A stretch of 64,000 bases of DNA. Origin: JBLWXV01 sp048267245. Lineage in GTDB: Bacteria; Bdellovibrionota; Bacteriovoracia; Bacteriovoracales; Bacteriovoracaceae. A model generated the notes under the pieces. That model had not been told where the DNA came from, ran no database searches, and saw only the letters and a list, made by a program, of their open reading frames with translations. A program made the translations under genes and the position numbers. Below, piece by piece: positions 42,268 through 51,456 of this stretch; the first letter of the stretch is position 1; each line of letters opens with the position of its first letter. The stretch lies in assembly GCA_048267245.1 (NCBI GenBank), contig JBLWXV010000001.1:1860001-1924000 (forward strand), written 5' to 3'.

Positions 42268-42303
42268 ATGAGCGCGCTTAATGTTCATTATTTTTTGGAG
42301 TAA
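42268..42303 (+). CDS. Possible 11-residue leader peptide before apt
   Basis: An ATG five bases after a strong GGGAGG opens an 11-codon frame (MSALNVHYFLE) that ends with TAA two bases before the apt start. The Shine-Dalgarno sequence of apt (TTGGAG) lies inside this frame. Ribosomes ending here could restart at apt. It may be translational coupling or chance; nothing shows that the peptide itself has a function. Confidence 0.35.
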   Translation: MSALNVHYFLE

Positions 42304-42305
42304 TT

Positions 42306-42857
42306 ATGTCTGCCCCCAAGCTCAGCATTTCAGAGCTCAAAGAGCTCGTGCGTACTATCCCCAACTTTCCCCACGACGGAATTATGTTTCGCGACATCAC
42401 CACACTTCTCTCAGATGCGAGAGGTTTTGAAGCAGTGATTGATCATCTTGCGACCAGATATGAAGGCGCGCAGATTGATTACATTGCGGGAGTGGAGTCG
42501 CGCGGTTTTATTTTGGGTGCAGCACTTGCGTATCGCTTGGGTCTTGGCTTTGTACCTCTTCGCAAGAAGGGAAAACTTCCGGGCAAGACGGTAGAGCAGT
42601 CTTATTCACTTGAGTATGGCTCGGCAATTATGGAAATTCACGAAGACGCCTATCCCGCCGGCAGTAAGGTTCTCGTCATTGATGATCTCATGGCCACTGG
42701 TGGAACGGCAGAGTGTGCGATTCACTTGGTAGAGAAAATTGGTGGCAAAGTTTTAGAGGTGGCGGTTGTTATTGATCTACCTGAACTAAACGGAGGCAAA
42801 CGCCTCGAGAGTATCGGGCATAAATTCTTTGCTCTCATGGACTTTGAAGGTCACTAG
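42306..42857 (+). CDS. apt: Adenine phosphoribosyltransferase
   Basis: This 183-residue enzyme joins adenine and PRPP to make AMP in purine salvage. The start LVRTIPNFPHDGIMFRDIT and the AGVESRGFILGAALAYRL stretch are typical of Apt, and the PRPP loop VLVIDDLMATGGTA is intact. LVRTIPNFP and the GFVPLRKKGKLPG hood are also present. TTGGAG precedes the ATG. The aldehyde dehydrogenase gene follows after eight bases, so the two form an operon, although no pathway links them. Confidence 0.96.
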   Translation: MSAPKLSISELKELVRTIPNFPHDGIMFRDITTLLSDARGFEAVIDHLATRYEGAQIDYIAGVESRGFILGAALAYRLGLGFVPLRKKGKLPGKTVEQSYSLEYGSAIMEIHEDAYPAGSKVLVIDDLMATGGTAECAIHLVEKIGGKVLEVAVVIDLPELNGGKRLESIGHKFFALMDFEGH

Positions 42858-42865
42858 GAAAACAT

Positions 42866-44260
42866 ATGAGTATTGCGGCTTTTGATGTCATTAATCCCTG
42901 TGATCAATCGGTGCTTGAACGTTTGAATTTTCACGATCAAGCTTTTGTTGAAGAGGCTTTTGCTAGGGCGCAAACCGCCCTCTCATTTGACATGAGAACT
43001 GGGCTTCACACGCGCGTGAGTGCAATGAGAATAGCCGCAAGACTTTTAAAAGAGCGCGAGGAAGAATTTATACAACTCATGGTGAGTGAAGGTGGAAAGC
43101 CAATTCGCGACTCTAGAGTTGAGTTTGCTCGCGCCCATCTGGGTATTGAAGCCGCAATTGCTGAACTCTACCACTTAGGTGGCAGTGAGATTCCAATGGG
43201 ACTTACTCCCTCTAGTGCGCAGAGACGCGCCTACACCAGAAGGGTGCCAGTGGGAATTAATCTCGCTCTCTGCGCCTTTAACCACCCTTTGAATCTTCTT
43301 ATTCACCAGGTGGTTGCACCTGTTCTTGCTGGTTGCCCAGTGATTTTAAAGCCAGCGCTCAAGACTCCTTTAACGGCGCTAAAATTCGTCTCACTTCTTC
43401 ACGAGGCTGGAATCGACGAGCGCTTAATTCAACTCGTTTTGATACCCGATCAGCGAGTAACGGCCCTAGTAGAAGATTCAAGAGTGAAGCTACTTAATTT
43501 TATTGGCTCGTCAAAAGTGGGCAAGATGCTCGCCAGTAAAGCTTCAGTAGGTGTGCGCGTTCTTTTAGAACACGGAGGAGCGGCGCCGTTGATTATTACT
43601 AAAAGCGCTCTGTCAGAGTCACTTGGCAGTACTGATTTATTTGCTAAAGCTGCTATGGCCCATGCTGGTCAGGTGTGCGTATCTCTTCAGAATATTTTTG
43701 TTCCCAAGAACCAAGCGGCTGACTTTGCCCACAAGCTTGCAAAGTCTTGTGAAGCACTTATTGTCGGCAACGCTCTTGATGAGAAAACTGATGTTGGCCC
43801 CCTTATAAGAGGTGAGGCGCGTGCGCGAGTTCTTGGTGTACTTCGCGCTTTTGAAGAGTCAGGAAAGGGAGAGATTATTCTCGCTCCAAAGAGTAGTGGA
43901 GAGAGTTTCCTCACACCCGGCGTGACTCATATTAAAGATTGGAATTGCGAACTCGTTGAGGAAGAAATTTTCGGGCCAGTTGTGAATGTCGTTGAATATG
44001 AGGATCTACAAAGTCTCTGCGAATTTCTCTCCCAGTCCAACTATGCTTTTCAAGCGGCCCTATGGAGCAAAGAACTCTCAGAAGTTGATTATGTTGAGCG
44101 CCACCTTGAAGCTCAGGCCTTAATGATCAATGAGCTCCCAAGCTTTAGAGTTGATTGGATGCCCTTTGGGGGATTTAAAGACTCAGGTGTGGGAGTTGGT
44201 GGCTTTCGCGCTACCTATCTAGAGGTAACGCGAGAAGTACTCACCGTGATTAAGCACTAG
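42866..44260 (+). CDS. Aldehyde dehydrogenase family protein
   Basis: This 464-residue enzyme has the aldehyde dehydrogenase fold: CAFNHPLNL for cofactor binding, a Glu in VLLEHGGAAP (His replaces the usual Leu after Glu), the catalytic Cys in HAGQVCVSLQ, and EEIFGPVV and FGGFKDSGVG near the end. The AGQVCVSLQ form is typical of lactaldehyde or sulfoaldehyde-type members more than of betaine aldehyde dehydrogenases. The substrate is unknown. It shares no close relation with the GabD-type enzyme at 15136. The last four bases overlap the convergent protease gene. Confidence 0.87.
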   Translation: MSIAAFDVINPCDQSVLERLNFHDQAFVEEAFARAQTALSFDMRTGLHTRVSAMRIAARLLKEREEEFIQLMVSEGGKPIRDSRVEFARAHLGIEAAIAELYHLGGSEIPMGLTPSSAQRRAYTRRVPVGINLALCAFNHPLNLLIHQVVAPVLAGCPVILKPALKTPLTALKFVSLLHEAGIDERLIQLVLIPDQRVTALVEDSRVKLLNFIGSSKVGKMLASKASVGVRVLLEHGGAAPLIITKSALSESLGSTDLFAKAAMAHAGQVCVSLQNIFVPKNQAADFAHKLAKSCEALIVGNALDEKTDVGPLIRGEARARVLGVLRAFEESGKGEIILAPKSSGESFLTPGVTHIKDWNCELVEEEIFGPVVNVVEYEDLQSLCEFLSQSNYAFQAALWSKELSEVDYVERHLEAQALMINELPSFRVDWMPFGGFKDSGVGVGGFRATYLEVTREVLTVIKH

Positions 44261-45288
44261 AGTAGGTCTTCTAGTTCTTTGATTCTTGTAATTTTAAATA
44301 CTCTTTCCTTGCTGTCGCTGCGATCATTTGAACGACGAGCAACTCTGCGACAACTATTTTGGCGGTCAATGACATAGTCGTCTGCGCCTTCAACTAGGAT
44401 TCCCTCTACAATGCCCTCGCGCACATTAATTACTGGCGAGCCTGAGTTACCGGCAAAGGTATCTAGATTTGTCTTAAAGGTGAAGAGATAGTTCTTCATC
44501 ACTTTAGCGTTATCTGCCGTTTTAAGTGGCAGACCACTAGGGTGACCAATCACTGCAACTTCATCGCCCTTATCCACACTTCCTTTGGTTCTCAATTCCA
44601 GTGGCTCACGCTCAGACTTTCTATTGAGTTTAATAATGGCGTAGTCTTTAGCACTAAAGATACTCGTCCCATACTCTTGGCCCAGTACCTGCTTACACTC
44701 GTAGACATCTTTTTTGGCGATGACATTAGTTTTATCAGTGTAGTTAAAGACCCAAACGTAATTGTCACAAGCCGACTGCGAACGCACGCAGTGACCGGCA
44801 GTGAGCAGGATATCGTTGGCGATCAGAAAGCCTGTACAAATAGGAAGGACCTTTTGACTGGCAAAGCGCTCGTCCTTACAGACTTGATAGGAGTCTGAAA
44901 GAGTGCTTTGGTTTCGAATCGTCATGAGATTCTTCTTCTTAGAGCGATTGGCCATGTCGGTGAAGAACTCGTAGTACTTTTCAAAAAGCTCGGGATCGAG
45001 CAATTCTCTGAGGCGATCAAGATCGGCGCGACTTGTTTCTTCTTGCAGGTGATGCTTCGCAACCATGCCGGCCACACCTTGGGCCATATTTCTGAGTCTT
45101 CTATCTGGGTGAAGATAGGATTCAACGCGGTCGTCACCTCCGTAGAGGACTTTCGTCACTTCACCGGCCGGTTGTGCCGTTGGAAATTCTTGGGGAACGT
45201 GAATAACGGCTTGAGAGGCCGTAGCGCTAAGGCCAAGTGCAAATGCACTGTAGGCAAGTCTGCGAGTGAGCGTTGATAGCTTCTTCAT
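44257..45288 (-). CDS. Secreted trypsin-like serine protease (S1), paralogue A
   Basis: This 343-residue exported protease has a long propeptide-like region (about 25-130) before the catalytic domain. The triad is complete: LTAGHC, DYAIIKL and AGNSGSPV. The IGHPSGLPLK and ILVEGADDYV segments are shared almost unchanged with the gene at 55421, showing gene duplication. This copy has a longer pro-region with a charged MANRSKKK stretch. GAGGTTTAT gives the ribosome binding site. The triad and signal peptide support an active secreted enzyme. Confidence 0.88.
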   Translation of the reverse strand: MKKLSTLTRRLAYSAFALGLSATASQAVIHVPQEFPTAQPAGEVTKVLYGGDDRVESYLHPDRRLRNMAQGVAGMVAKHHLQEETSRADLDRLRELLDPELFEKYYEFFTDMANRSKKKNLMTIRNQSTLSDSYQVCKDERFASQKVLPICTGFLIANDILLTAGHCVRSQSACDNYVWVFNYTDKTNVIAKKDVYECKQVLGQEYGTSIFSAKDYAIIKLNRKSEREPLELRTKGSVDKGDEVAVIGHPSGLPLKTADNAKVMKNYLFTFKTNLDTFAGNSGSPVINVREGIVEGILVEGADDYVIDRQNSCRRVARRSNDRSDSKERVFKITRIKELEDLL

Positions 45289-45408
45289 ATAAACCTCGAT
45301 TTTAGATCGGGGTCATCTTAACAAATAATGAGATGCTATGCGTTAATTGAGTAAAAGATATAGCCTAACTGTGTACAAGGGCTAAGTTTGGTTTGTAAGG
45401 CCTTAAAA

Positions 45409-48400
45409 TTACATTGATTTTAAGCCTTTTGTGATCAAGTCTACGATCTCCTTCTCACTTGGGTAGCCTCTGGCCTTCTGTCTGGCCGATGGTGCCTTGA
45501 TGTCGCTGGCTTCTACTTCACCGGTCACTACGCCTGAGAAGAAGCGTGCGAACATGGCCCTGGCCTGCTGGCCTTCTGGAGTTTTTCTAATTTCTCTCCA
45601 GGTGAATTTGTCTGTTTTCACAATTCCAAGGGCGCGTCCGATCACTCCACTAAATGATCCCTTCTTATCAAGAATCTGTGGCTCAACAATGCCGTAGAAG
45701 AGGTGATCGACAAATGAATTGTGAGAAGTGTTGGCGACGAGTGCGCCGGCGAGGGCCTGGCGTATGCGTGGACTCTGAGTGAGGTTGTCCGTTTCTCCAG
45801 CGAGAATTTTTACTTTTACTTCGGCAAGCAGAACTTTGCCGCGACTGCTATTCATAATATTTCGCAGAATGCCCGGTGAAGTGATGTTGTCGATACTCAT
45901 GTCTAGGTATCCGGCGCGGTCGCGCATACTTGCAAGGCCACGAGTTAACTCGCCCTTGAGGGACTTGGCCACCTGTGCCTCGATGATTAGATCCATAAAT
46001 TTGGACTTCACGAGACGATCTTTAAGTTGATCCATCGTCTTTGCTGGTGGTGCTTTTGCGTAAGCGATCATATCTTCTTTAAGGGCCTTCACTCGGGCCT
46101 TACAGGTTGCAAGATCATAGTTGCAAGCGTCCTTAGACATGCTAGCGATCATATCCATAAGGGGAGCAAGGTCTTCTTGGCCAGCATTGCTCTTGCCAGA
46201 TGCCTCTGGTTTAGCTGCGTCTTTAAAGAGCATGAGCACATCGAAAATATTTGAGAGTTCACCTCTAATTGTTTTAGAAGTCGATATTCCCGTAAATTTT
46301 CGTCTCATCGAATTGACAACACTTGCTTCAAACTCACTGGCGCATTTTGTTGAATACTCGAGGGCGGCCTCAAGAGTCAGGGCGTCCCGACTGATTTGCT
46401 CCCGCGCTCCCGACAGACATGTCTGGTGAGCGGCGTAGAGAGTTACGGCTGGATCAGAGTTACTAAAATTGGCCTTTCCTGTGCCTTCATAGAATTTCTT
46501 CACTTTTTCTAATTCGCCTTGAAGCTTACTTGAAGACAAATTTGAACCCAATGCTTTTGAGTAGTCTCCAAGAACTAAAGTTGGGATGGTGGCGGTGAGA
46601 TTGATTGCTGATTTACCAACGCAGGCCTTGGCCTTCTCTTCGGTAGGAGCTTCTAATCTATCTATACATCGCTCAAGTTCACCTCTTGCCTTATCCGAGA
46701 GCTCATCGGCCCGCGCATCTTTAACTACCGCGCGAATATTCTCATCGAGTGCAGCTCCGCCAATTTTCTTTGTCGCCTCTACGGTCACTAATCTGGGACA
46801 CTTTTCAACCTGGGCCGAATTTTCAATGCAGCCCATGAAGCTATTGCGAACCTCTTGTGCAAGACGCTCTCTGGTGCTTGTCGATTTGATTTGTTCAAGT
46901 GGTGCTGCGAGCATTGAGTCTAGCTCACTAACGGCATAGGCACGCATCACATCGCGCTTGATGTCTGTTAAAAAAGCCTTGCTGTCAGCGCCCATCTTTA
47001 ATTGTGAAAGTTTATCTGTGAGTACATCCTTTTCAAATTGAGCGATAAATTGCTCTCTTCTGGCCTGATCAGGAATATTCTTTTTAAGCTCGAGTTCGAG
47101 CGCCATAGGGACAATCTCTTTATAGGCACTCTTAGTGACTTCAAATGTACACTCATCAATACTCGTTTTTAATTTTTCGTTAAAAGCACCAAGGTCCTGA
47201 GAATTAGACAGCCCACTTCTTAAACATTCCTTCATTGTTTCATCAAGTGACTTAATCCCAGGACTTGAAAGAATTTGATCTTTAATTGGAAGAAGGGATG
47301 GAACGTTAGCGAGTTCTTGTTCGATTTTTAAGGGCACGGCCGCACTCGCAAGATTTTCAACAGCCGCTTGTAAACAAGCAATCTCTTCTTGCTCTCTTGA
47401 ATCATGTGGAGTGAGGGCAAGTAGTTTTTGCTCAATTCGCATATTGCAGGCTTTAAATTCGAGCATGATTTTTAGCGTATCTTTTACTCCATAGCCGTCG
47501 GCTTTTGATTGCAATTCAATACTGGCCACTTTTGTAAAAGCCTCATGTCTCACAATACCTTCACAAACGGCTACGTTGTAGGGCACACCTTGCTTAGTGA
47601 ACCATGACTTACATTCTTTATAGGGACCATTTATGACGGTTTCAACGAAGCTTTGTCGTTGACTCTCGCTTGGGATCGCCTTAACGATATCTTTGTGAGA
47701 GTTGAGAATTTTTGGAATGAGTATATCACTTGCATAGGTTGTAATCGAATTTTGACAGCTCTTAATTGAGCTTTCAAAACCACTGCTAGATATTTTACCT
47801 AGGTAGCGTCGCTCCTGCGTTGAGTAATTAGGCGCCTTCGAAATGGTAGTGCCCATTGGGCAATTAATGCCATTTTTGATGATGTCACTTTTAAGAGAGA
47901 GTTTCTCTCTTTCGGGAATTTCGAGCTGGTTGATATTGTCGCTGATTTTTTGATCAACTACCTTATTAAAAGCTCCGGAGAGTGATTCGTAGACGCAAGC
48001 CTTGGTCATCTCCTCTGTTGTTAGTGGTCCACTCTGATTCATTTCTACTAAGTAGAAGTCTGATATACAGCGGTCAAAGGAGGCGAGGGTTAGCTTTCTG
48101 ATTTCAGCTTCTTGATTGTCGTCTTTAAATTGTGAACTAAAATTCTTTTCGAAATTTTTTTCAACGACTGCTCGGCCAATGACAATAGGTGCTTTCTTTT
48201 GAAGTTCGTTTGAGCACTCCTTCACTTTGCCTGTGGCATTTACTGCTGAGGCCAAACATTCTTTGAAAGAGGGCATGATTCTGAGAAGAACAGGGTTTTG
48301 CTCTTCATCAGTGGTTAATCCGAGGGGGGCCATTTTTTCTTTGAGTACTTCAGCAGCGACAATTTGAGCAGCTTGCTTGATTTTATCAAGGTTTGAAAGA

Positions 48401-49377
48401 TCGTCATTTTTATCTAGTGCTTCGACGACTTTTGCTTTGACCTTTTCTGGGTTAGTAAGCATCTTGCCGGCCGATTCAAGAACTTCGTCCGCCATATCTT
48501 CATGAGAGTGAAAGGCACTCATGTAAGCAGATTCTACTCTGCCTTTTAAGAGTGCCAGGAATCCACCCTCAAGTTCTTTTGGTCCTAATTCGCTATCAAT
48601 CTTTTCTTCATGGCATCTTTGCAAGAGATCTCTCGCGTCAAGCTTTAATTGAGTCACACTTCCTCGAGTGGCGATTTCTTCCTCTTTCACCATGTGCTCG
48701 AGAACTTTGATTTTATCGCTCAAATTGTCAGGAAGGCCTACTAGGTCATCAAGACAATTTCCTAGTTCTTGACATATATTTTGTGTACTGGTCTCAGATA
48801 CGTAGGTCTCTCCCACATTCAACTCACTTGGTGAGCTGAACTCTGAGATACCACTAGCGCTTAAGATCCCTACTAATTCTCTCTTACCTGCTTGCTCACA
48901 AAAGACAGGAGCACCCCACATCATATGCTTCTCTGGGAGATATTCACTTAGTGGGAGCTGAGAGTTTTCATATTCAAACGAACACTTCTCATCACTCACC
49001 ACTTTCCTAGCACTCTCTAAAAGTGGGATATCCATTTTTAATTCAACATCAATAAAGTGAATTCCACTTGATTCACTCTTCATTCGTGGAAGTTCTCTAG
49101 CACTAATATCTTGAGTCACTAGCCCTTCTAAGCAGCTCACCTGGAGCTTTTGCGTGCGAGCGATGATTCTGGTGGGAAAGCAGGTGGGTGTGAAGGCGAC
49201 TTTCTGATGCTTAAGAAGCGTGGCCGAACAGATATTTCTGGGCCTAATAGCGCTATTAGGGTCTTTGGCAACGACTTGAACCAAGCAACTCTGTGAGTTT
49301 GCTTTGCTAAACTCTAGCGCCCAGGTAAGCCCGGGCATGCATCCAATGAGGATTATGATTAGTTTAAAATGATTCAT
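45409..49377 (-). CDS. Giant exported protein: dead trypsin-like domain plus cysteine-pair helical repeats
   Basis: This 1322-residue protein has a signal peptide (cleavage near TWA-L). Residues about 30-175 look like an S1 fold: CSATLLKHQKVAFTPTC, IHFIDVEL and MMWGAPVFC ... ELVGILS align with CSGTLL-TAGHC, the Asp strand and GNSGSPV. But the His site is Thr and the nucleophile site is Trp, so it should be inactive. Residues about 250-1130 are helical with ten Cys pairs at a fairly regular spacing (about 374/388, 437/461, 506/541, 589/605, 644/668, 718/743, 850/860, 904/919, 987/1012, 1085/1092). It seems to be a disulfide-stapled helical array. The function is unknown. Starts at TTG 49386 or GTG 49383 are also possible. 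Confidence 0.72.
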   Translation of the reverse strand: MNHFKLIIILIGCMPGLTWALEFSKANSQSCLVQVVAKDPNSAIRPRNICSATLLKHQKVAFTPTCFPTRIIARTQKLQVSCLEGLVTQDISARELPRMKSESSGIHFIDVELKMDIPLLESARKVVSDEKCSFEYENSQLPLSEYLPEKHMMWGAPVFCEQAGKRELVGILSASGISEFSSPSELNVGETYVSETSTQNICQELGNCLDDLVGLPDNLSDKIKVLEHMVKEEEIATRGSVTQLKLDARDLLQRCHEEKIDSELGPKELEGGFLALLKGRVESAYMSAFHSHEDMADEVLESAGKMLTNPEKVKAKVVEALDKNDDLSNLDKIKQAAQIVAAEVLKEKMAPLGLTTDEEQNPVLLRIMPSFKECLASAVNATGKVKECSNELQKKAPIVIGRAVVEKNFEKNFSSQFKDDNQEAEIRKLTLASFDRCISDFYLVEMNQSGPLTTEEMTKACVYESLSGAFNKVVDQKISDNINQLEIPEREKLSLKSDIIKNGINCPMGTTISKAPNYSTQERRYLGKISSSGFESSIKSCQNSITTYASDILIPKILNSHKDIVKAIPSESQRQSFVETVINGPYKECKSWFTKQGVPYNVAVCEGIVRHEAFTKVASIELQSKADGYGVKDTLKIMLEFKACNMRIEQKLLALTPHDSREQEEIACLQAAVENLASAAVPLKIEQELANVPSLLPIKDQILSSPGIKSLDETMKECLRSGLSNSQDLGAFNEKLKTSIDECTFEVTKSAYKEIVPMALELELKKNIPDQARREQFIAQFEKDVLTDKLSQLKMGADSKAFLTDIKRDVMRAYAVSELDSMLAAPLEQIKSTSTRERLAQEVRNSFMGCIENSAQVEKCPRLVTVEATKKIGGAALDENIRAVVKDARADELSDKARGELERCIDRLEAPTEEKAKACVGKSAINLTATIPTLVLGDYSKALGSNLSSSKLQGELEKVKKFYEGTGKANFSNSDPAVTLYAAHQTCLSGAREQISRDALTLEAALEYSTKCASEFEASVVNSMRRKFTGISTSKTIRGELSNIFDVLMLFKDAAKPEASGKSNAGQEDLAPLMDMIASMSKDACNYDLATCKARVKALKEDMIAYAKAPPAKTMDQLKDRLVKSKFMDLIIEAQVAKSLKGELTRGLASMRDRAGYLDMSIDNITSPGILRNIMNSSRGKVLLAEVKVKILAGETDNLTQSPRIRQALAGALVANTSHNSFVDHLFYGIVEPQILDKKGSFSGVIGRALGIVKTDKFTWREIRKTPEGQQARAMFARFFSGVVTGEVEASDIKAPSARQKARGYPSEKEIVDLITKGLKSM

Positions 49378-49454
49378 TTCCACCAATTCTTCGTTGACTG
49401 TTGTTTATCGGCAGAATTTATTTGAAGCTTGAGTGAATGCGTTGGTTAAAGTTC

Positions 49455-50276
49455 TTAGGGCGCCCTAGATCTTCTATAAGTCGTGAAAATTATGAGAATG
49501 GCTAAGCAGCACGCCACTACTAGGTAGGTCCATTTGAGGGCCCTCAATATTTTATGGCGGGGTGGTAAGGAATGAATCACAGAGAGTAGGCCCTTAAGTG
49601 AGGGAAAGTCACTAGCGATGCGCTCATGCTGCCTTTGATTAATTAAGTCGTCATTTTGTGAGAGAAAATAGGGGAATTGTTCTGAGATCTGTCGCAATAC
49701 CTCGTAAGAGCTTAGAGCGCCGATTGGGCCGGCCCTAAGACCAAAGCTTCCTTTGACGACTACTTCATTGTCTCTCAATACCTCTAATTCCTGCGTCCAC
49801 AAAGGATGCATTTTAAATGGAGTTGTAAGCTGAGAGAGAAAGATTTGTGGGACGCCATTTACCAGCTGGATCTTCTTTCTAACGTTTAGCTCTTTGTAGA
49901 GAATCGTATCAATATGAGCGCGTGAAAGAGCTAGATTTAAGACGGGATATTCGTCAAAGTACTTCTCGACTGCGCTTCCAAACCTGTTCCAGAAAGCGAT
50001 GGCCTGATCGCAATCTCTGACCAGGGGGCCGGCCATTTTGAGAGAATTAAAGTACTGCTCCTTAAATCTCAAGTCGCCAATGAGTGGCGGATCTGAATCG
50101 AGATTATTCACCGAGTAGACGCCTAGCAGGGCAAGCCATTGTTTCACACTCTCAGGAGTGCTCGCAGGCAAGTCTTTTTCATTATTTTTGAGGGCGCATG
50201 AGAAGGGGGCCAGCGAGTTCGCCGCAGCAACGTGGCTAAGTAGAGATAAAATGAGCGCCATTAAATAAATTTTCAT
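49455..50276 (-). CDS. Exported protein with C-terminal membrane anchor, unknown function
   Basis: This 273-residue protein has a signal peptide (cleavage near AAA-N), a mostly helical periplasmic domain of about 220 residues with two cysteines, and a C-terminal transmembrane helix (about 248-266) followed by a short Arg-rich tail (YRRSRAP). This is type I membrane topology. It lies upstream of the giant protein gene on the same strand with 77 bases between, so an operon is possible. No family is recognised. Confidence 0.6.
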   Translation of the reverse strand: MKIYLMALILSLLSHVAAANSLAPFSCALKNNEKDLPASTPESVKQWLALLGVYSVNNLDSDPPLIGDLRFKEQYFNSLKMAGPLVRDCDQAIAFWNRFGSAVEKYFDEYPVLNLALSRAHIDTILYKELNVRKKIQLVNGVPQIFLSQLTTPFKMHPLWTQELEVLRDNEVVVKGSFGLRAGPIGALSSYEVLRQISEQFPYFLSQNDDLINQRQHERIASDFPSLKGLLSVIHSLPPRHKILRALKWTYLVVACCLAILIIFTTYRRSRAP

Positions 50277-50373
50277 CCTCTTATTCTATGGCCTAAACCT
50301 GTGATTCGTCACTATTGCCCTCTGAGTGTGTCAGTGGCAAACTCCTCCATGTAGAGACTATCCTGGAGAAGCT

Positions 50374-51420
50374 GTGCGCACTTTAGTTTTATTGCTTACT
50401 ATCATTACTTTTATTTCTTCTACCGCCAAGGCCGAAACTTGGAGCTTTAACCCTAACCATTCTCAGGTGCGCTTTTCAGTGCCCTTTATGGGAGTCTCAA
50501 CGGTAGAGGGATCGATTGATAAATTTAGACTTGAAAGTGAGGAACTCTCAATCGGCGAAAATAAGGCCCGGTGGAATTCGGCCGAGCTCGTACTCTTGGT
50601 GTCCGGTCTTAGTACCGGAGTGGCCCAGCGTGATCGCCACCTTAAAGGTCCCGACTTTTTCTATAGCTCTCTTCACCCCCGCTTTGTGGTCAAAGTCGCA
50701 GCGGCTGACTTAGACATGGGCATGGTTAAAGAGGTTAAGACTCAAGTCACTCTCAAAGATGTGACCAATGAAGTAAAGGCCGAGTTCAAGTACTTAGGCA
50801 TTAGAACAAATAAGAATAATCAACGCTCAGCTTTTTTTGAAGTAAAGGCGAAGATCTCTCGTCAAAGTTTCGGGCTAGGGTGGAATCAATATCTCACTCA
50901 AAATGAAATGCTCTTAGGAGACGAGATTGCGATTACTTCTCATTTTGAATTTAATCCCATTGGAGAGAAGCCTGCTATTAGTGAATTCTATAAGCTCAGT
51001 AAAGAAGAGCGAGTAAAATTTATGAAGGATGGCCAAGCAGATTCACAGGAATTTGATGGACCAAGTACCAAAGAAGTCTTGATATTAGAGTCTAAAGTTT
51101 CAACTCTCACAACAGAGGTAGAGGCCCTTAGTCAGAGCAATCAGATTCTGCGCCAAGAGCTCTCTCTGGCCCGTGAAGGCATACCTCAGAAAATTCAAGA
51201 CCAAATGCCGGCCTTTGCCCGCTGGGCCAGTGCTGCCGTTTTCTTTATCACTATTATTTTTGGCTTTAGCGTGGGGGTATGGATTAAGTGGAAGCTGATT
51301 GCGCCTCTTAAAATGGAGGATAAGGCCTACGTTAAGTTAGATCGATTGACCGACGGAATGTTGATGATTCTCGTTCTGTGTGGCGTGGGGGTAATGAGTT
51401 GGTTTTTTGGCCTTTTTTAA
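50374..51420 (+). CDS. YceI domain protein with C-terminal membrane anchor
   Basis: This 348-residue protein has a signal peptide (cleavage near AKA-E), then a YceI lipocalin-like beta-barrel (about 21-195): TWSFNPNHSQVRFSVPFMG and GLSTGVAQRDRHLKGPDFF are typical. YceI proteins bind isoprenoid-type lipids in the periplasm. A coiled coil (about 225-275) and two transmembrane helices (about 287-307 and 327-347) follow, which YceI proteins normally lack. GTG 50374 follows GGAG by five bases; an upstream in-frame GTG at 50326 would bury the signal peptide. It may tether lipid carriage to the inner membrane. Confidence 0.85.
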   Translation: MRTLVLLLTIITFISSTAKAETWSFNPNHSQVRFSVPFMGVSTVEGSIDKFRLESEELSIGENKARWNSAELVLLVSGLSTGVAQRDRHLKGPDFFYSSLHPRFVVKVAAADLDMGMVKEVKTQVTLKDVTNEVKAEFKYLGIRTNKNNQRSAFFEVKAKISRQSFGLGWNQYLTQNEMLLGDEIAITSHFEFNPIGEKPAISEFYKLSKEERVKFMKDGQADSQEFDGPSTKEVLILESKVSTLTTEVEALSQSNQILRQELSLAREGIPQKIQDQMPAFARWASAAVFFITIIFGFSVGVWIKWKLIAPLKMEDKAYVKLDRLTDGMLMILVLCGVGVMSWFFGLF

Positions 51421-51456
51421 TGGCCAAGGCGCCGGGGTGCAGATCATACTTTAGAT

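Noticed and set aside
46586..46939. 117-residue plus-strand frame inside the giant protein gene
   Set aside because: Ser/Ala/Leu-rich antisense shadow without a start signal.
45409..49377. Idea that the cysteine pairs mark haem c or iron-sulfur sites
   Set aside because: No CxxCH motif is present, and the spacings (7-35) do not fit ferredoxin or cytochrome patterns.
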